Source: JAGNRR01 sp964389575
GTDB taxonomy: Bacteria; Bacteroidota; Bacteroidia; Chitinophagales; Chitinophagaceae
NCBI GenBank assembly: GCA_964389575.1
Contig: CAYMFF010000103.1
Coordinates: forward strand, 1 to 5,558
Direction of reading: 5' to 3'
Length of the DNA stretch: 5,558 nt
Shown here: positions 1 to 3,000 of the stretch, piece by piece
How the letters are laid out: every line of letters begins with the position of its first letter
Numbering within the stretch: the first letter of the stretch is position 1
The notes under the pieces: model-generated
The model's database searches: none
Seen by the model: the letters and a program-made list of their open reading frames with translations, nothing else
What the model was told of the DNA's origin: nothing
Position numbers and translations under genes: made by a program

Positions 1-2
1 CG

Positions 3-3000
3 AGTTGTGCACCGGGTGGTGATGGCACGATGAGTGTCTTTGCAAGTGGTGGTACAACCCCTTTAGTTTATAACAACGGTGGAGCGGGACAAGCGAGCAA
101 TGTCTTTACGAATCAGAGTGCTGGTATTTATTTAGTGACGGTAACCGATAGTAATGCTTGTGTTGATACGCAGAGTCATACGATTCTTGCGCCGATACCC
201 CCTACTTGGAATATGGTGAGTGCCGATACGGTGATTTGTTTTGGAGATAGTACGGGTACGATAACGTTGAGTACGAATGTTGGAACGAGTAGTGCGATAC
301 TAGATAGTATTATAGCGCCTGCACAATGGATACAGCAGATAACGGGTGGCACGGTAAGTGGTTTACCAGCGGGTACGTATACGTTGCGATCCACGGATGG
401 AAATAATTGTAGTATCGATACGGTGGTAACGATAGCGAGTCCGACTCAAATGGTATGGACGAGTGCGGTCGTGGATAGTGTATCTTGTAATGGAGATAGT
501 ACGGGAAGTATTACCGTAGTGAGTACAGGCGGTACGGGTAGTAATCATACCTATAGTATCAATCCAAGTGTAGGGGTTCAAGCCCCGGTAGGCACATTTA
601 ATAATTTAAATGCACAGACATTTACGGTTACAGCTTTGGATAGTAATAATTGTGTGTTGGATACGATGCTAAGCGTCTTAGAGCCAGCAGTTTTATCTGT
701 AGATACTTTGAGCGTAACCGATGTCGCTTGTCATGGAGATAGTAGTGGTGTGATTGTATTGACGAGTACGGGCGGCACGCCAGTTGTAACGTATGCGATC
801 AATCCGAATTTAGGGGTTCAAGCTCCTAGCGGTACGATTAGTAATTTACCATGGGGAACGTATACGATAACGGGTACTGATGGGAATAGTTGTACAGCGA
901 CGACGCTAGTTACGATAACGCAAGCCCCTTTATTTAGCATAACGAGTACAGTAGTAGATAGTGTAGCTTGTCATGGAGATACAACTGGGAGTGTAACAAT
1001 TACCTTAGGAGGCGGAACGCCCCAATATAGTTGTACGATAGCGCCTAATGTAGGGAGTCAATCTACGCCTGGAAACTTTACGGGTTTACCAGCGGGTCTG
1101 TATACGATTACTTGTTTAGATGCGAATAACTGTTTAGTGAGCACCAGCGTTACTATTTATGAGCCGACCGCTTTAAGTTACACCAGTGTAACGAGTACGG
1201 ATGTAAGTTGTAATGGCGCGAATGATGGAAGTGTGGTTGCCGTTGGAACGGGAGGAAGCGGCATTTTAAGTTATAATTTAACACCTCCACCTTCTTCGCA
1301 AGGGCCTAATGGTACGTTTACCTTATTAAATGGCGGTAATAAAACGATCACAGTTGTTGATGGGAACAATTGTACGTTGGATAGTGTAGTTACTATAGTA
1401 GAGCCGAATGTATTATCGATTAGTCCGAGTGGTACCACGGCGATTAATTGTAATGGTGACACGACCGGTCTGATATCGATGATGAGTACGGGAGGTACGA
1501 CTCCTGTGACATATACGATTAGTCCTGTGGCTACGCAAAGTTTTCCTGGTATCTTTAGTGGTTTAGGAGCGGGCACTTATATAATTACGGGAACAGATAG
1601 TAATAATTGTGTAGCGCTGGATACGGTCATACTTAGTGAACCGAGTTTATTAGTTATTGATAGTGTTGTAAGTACGATACCCACTTGTGTACCGGGTGGC
1701 GATGCGACGATGACGATTTATGCAAGTGGTGGCACGCCTCCTTATTTATATACGAATGGTTTAATCCCAACGCCTGGCCCTGATAGTGTGTTTATGAATC
1801 AGAGTGCGGGAAGTTATAATATAGAAGTAGTAGACAATTTAGGTTGTCTCGATACAACGACTCATATTATCAGCACCCCGGGTGCACCGAGTTGGAATAC
1901 GATAGTGAGTACTCCAGTACTTTGTAATGGAGATGCGAATGGTACGATTACTTTGACGACGACTGGCGGTAGTGGAGCGATTACTTATACGATTAGCGGA
2001 GCAACGAATCCTCCGAGTAATACGACGGGTATTTTCAATAATTTACTAGCGGGTAATTATACCTTGACGGCCGTGGATACGAATAATTGTAGCATTACGA
2101 GTTCGGTGATGGTGGGCACGCCTGCGGCACTGAGTTATGCGAGTGCGAGTATAGACAGTGTAGACTGTAATGGAAATAGTACGGGTAGTATTACCGTAGT
2201 TGGTGCGGGTGGCGTTACGCCTTATAGTTATCAGATTACCTTACCGGCCCCGCCGAGTGCGAGTAATGCGACAGGAAACTTTATGAGTCTAGCGGCTGAT
2301 ACGTATACCGTTACGATGACAGATAGTAATAATTGTATGCATGATACGATATTGACGGTGAGCGAGCCAGTAGTATTAGCGATTAATACAAGCACAACGA
2401 CTAATATATTATGTAATGGAGATAGTACGGGTGTAATTTGGATGGTTCATACAGGAGGTACGGGGAGCGTAAATTATACGATTAGTCCTGATCCGAACGG
2501 AGTTGGGAGTATTAGCCCTGGAAACTTTGGCAGTTTACCGGCCGATACTTATACGATAACCGGTACCGATGCTAATAATTGTACGGCGACTTGGCAAGTA
2601 ACTTTGACGGAGCCTACTGCATTAGTGATCGATAGTATAGTGAGCACCTTGCCAAGTTGTGTACCAGGCAATGATGCTACGATGACCGTTTATGCGAGTG
2701 GCGGAAACAATACGAGTTATACTTATAATAATGGGACGCTTGTTCAGTTGAATAATAATGTATTTGGTAATCAAGGCGCGGCGACTTATCCGATTACCGT
2801 TACCGATGCGAATGCTTGTAGTGTAACGAGTACGCATACGATTGCCATACCCGGTTCACCGACTTGGGATACTGTGACGCATGTAGATGTATTATGTAAT
2901 GGAGATAGCACGGGTAGTATAAGTGCTGTTGTGATACCTGGGAATAATCCGACTATAACGACGACAATTATTTTACCAATTGCTTACAATGCGACTGCAT

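Larger units (their letters stand above)
6..1685 (+). repeat. Higher-order block 1 (7 modules, A to G)
   Basis: The block opens with a C-A-P-G module, then a P-x-W linked module and a D-S-V-S-C module. Seven modules pass before the next C-V-P-G module. Its last three (E, F, G) parallel modules N, O and P of block 3: E and N both have D-S-V before Cys, and F and O share N-G-G-x-K-T. The block therefore looks like a four-module unit plus three added modules. The true left edge may lie upstream. Confidence 0.7.
1686..2657 (+). repeat. Higher-order block 2 (4 modules, H to K, 972 bases)
   Basis: The order is a C-V-P-G module, a P-x-W linked module, a D-S-V-D-C module and an L-C-N-G-D module. This is the minimal form of the higher-order unit. 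Block 4 has the same composition. Confidence 0.75.

Noticed and set aside
30..32. In-frame ATG codons near the left edge as a gene start
   Set aside because: The ATG at 30 lies inside module A, downstream of its conserved first Cys, with no ribosome binding site and no signal peptide following. The frame is open to the window edge.
1271..1576. A 101-codon minus-strand ORF, and eight shorter minus-strand ORFs of 60 to 72 codons across the window
   Set aside because: They lie opposite a continuous 1852-codon frame with clear protein repeats. Their own translations are low-complexity mirror images of the repeat codons and show no domain.
237..2940. Possible frameshift or decay in modules B and M, which lack the usual G-G turn
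   Set aside because: Both keep their first-Cys motif, their second half, the second Cys and the fixed 26-residue junction, with no stop. They are divergent but intact.
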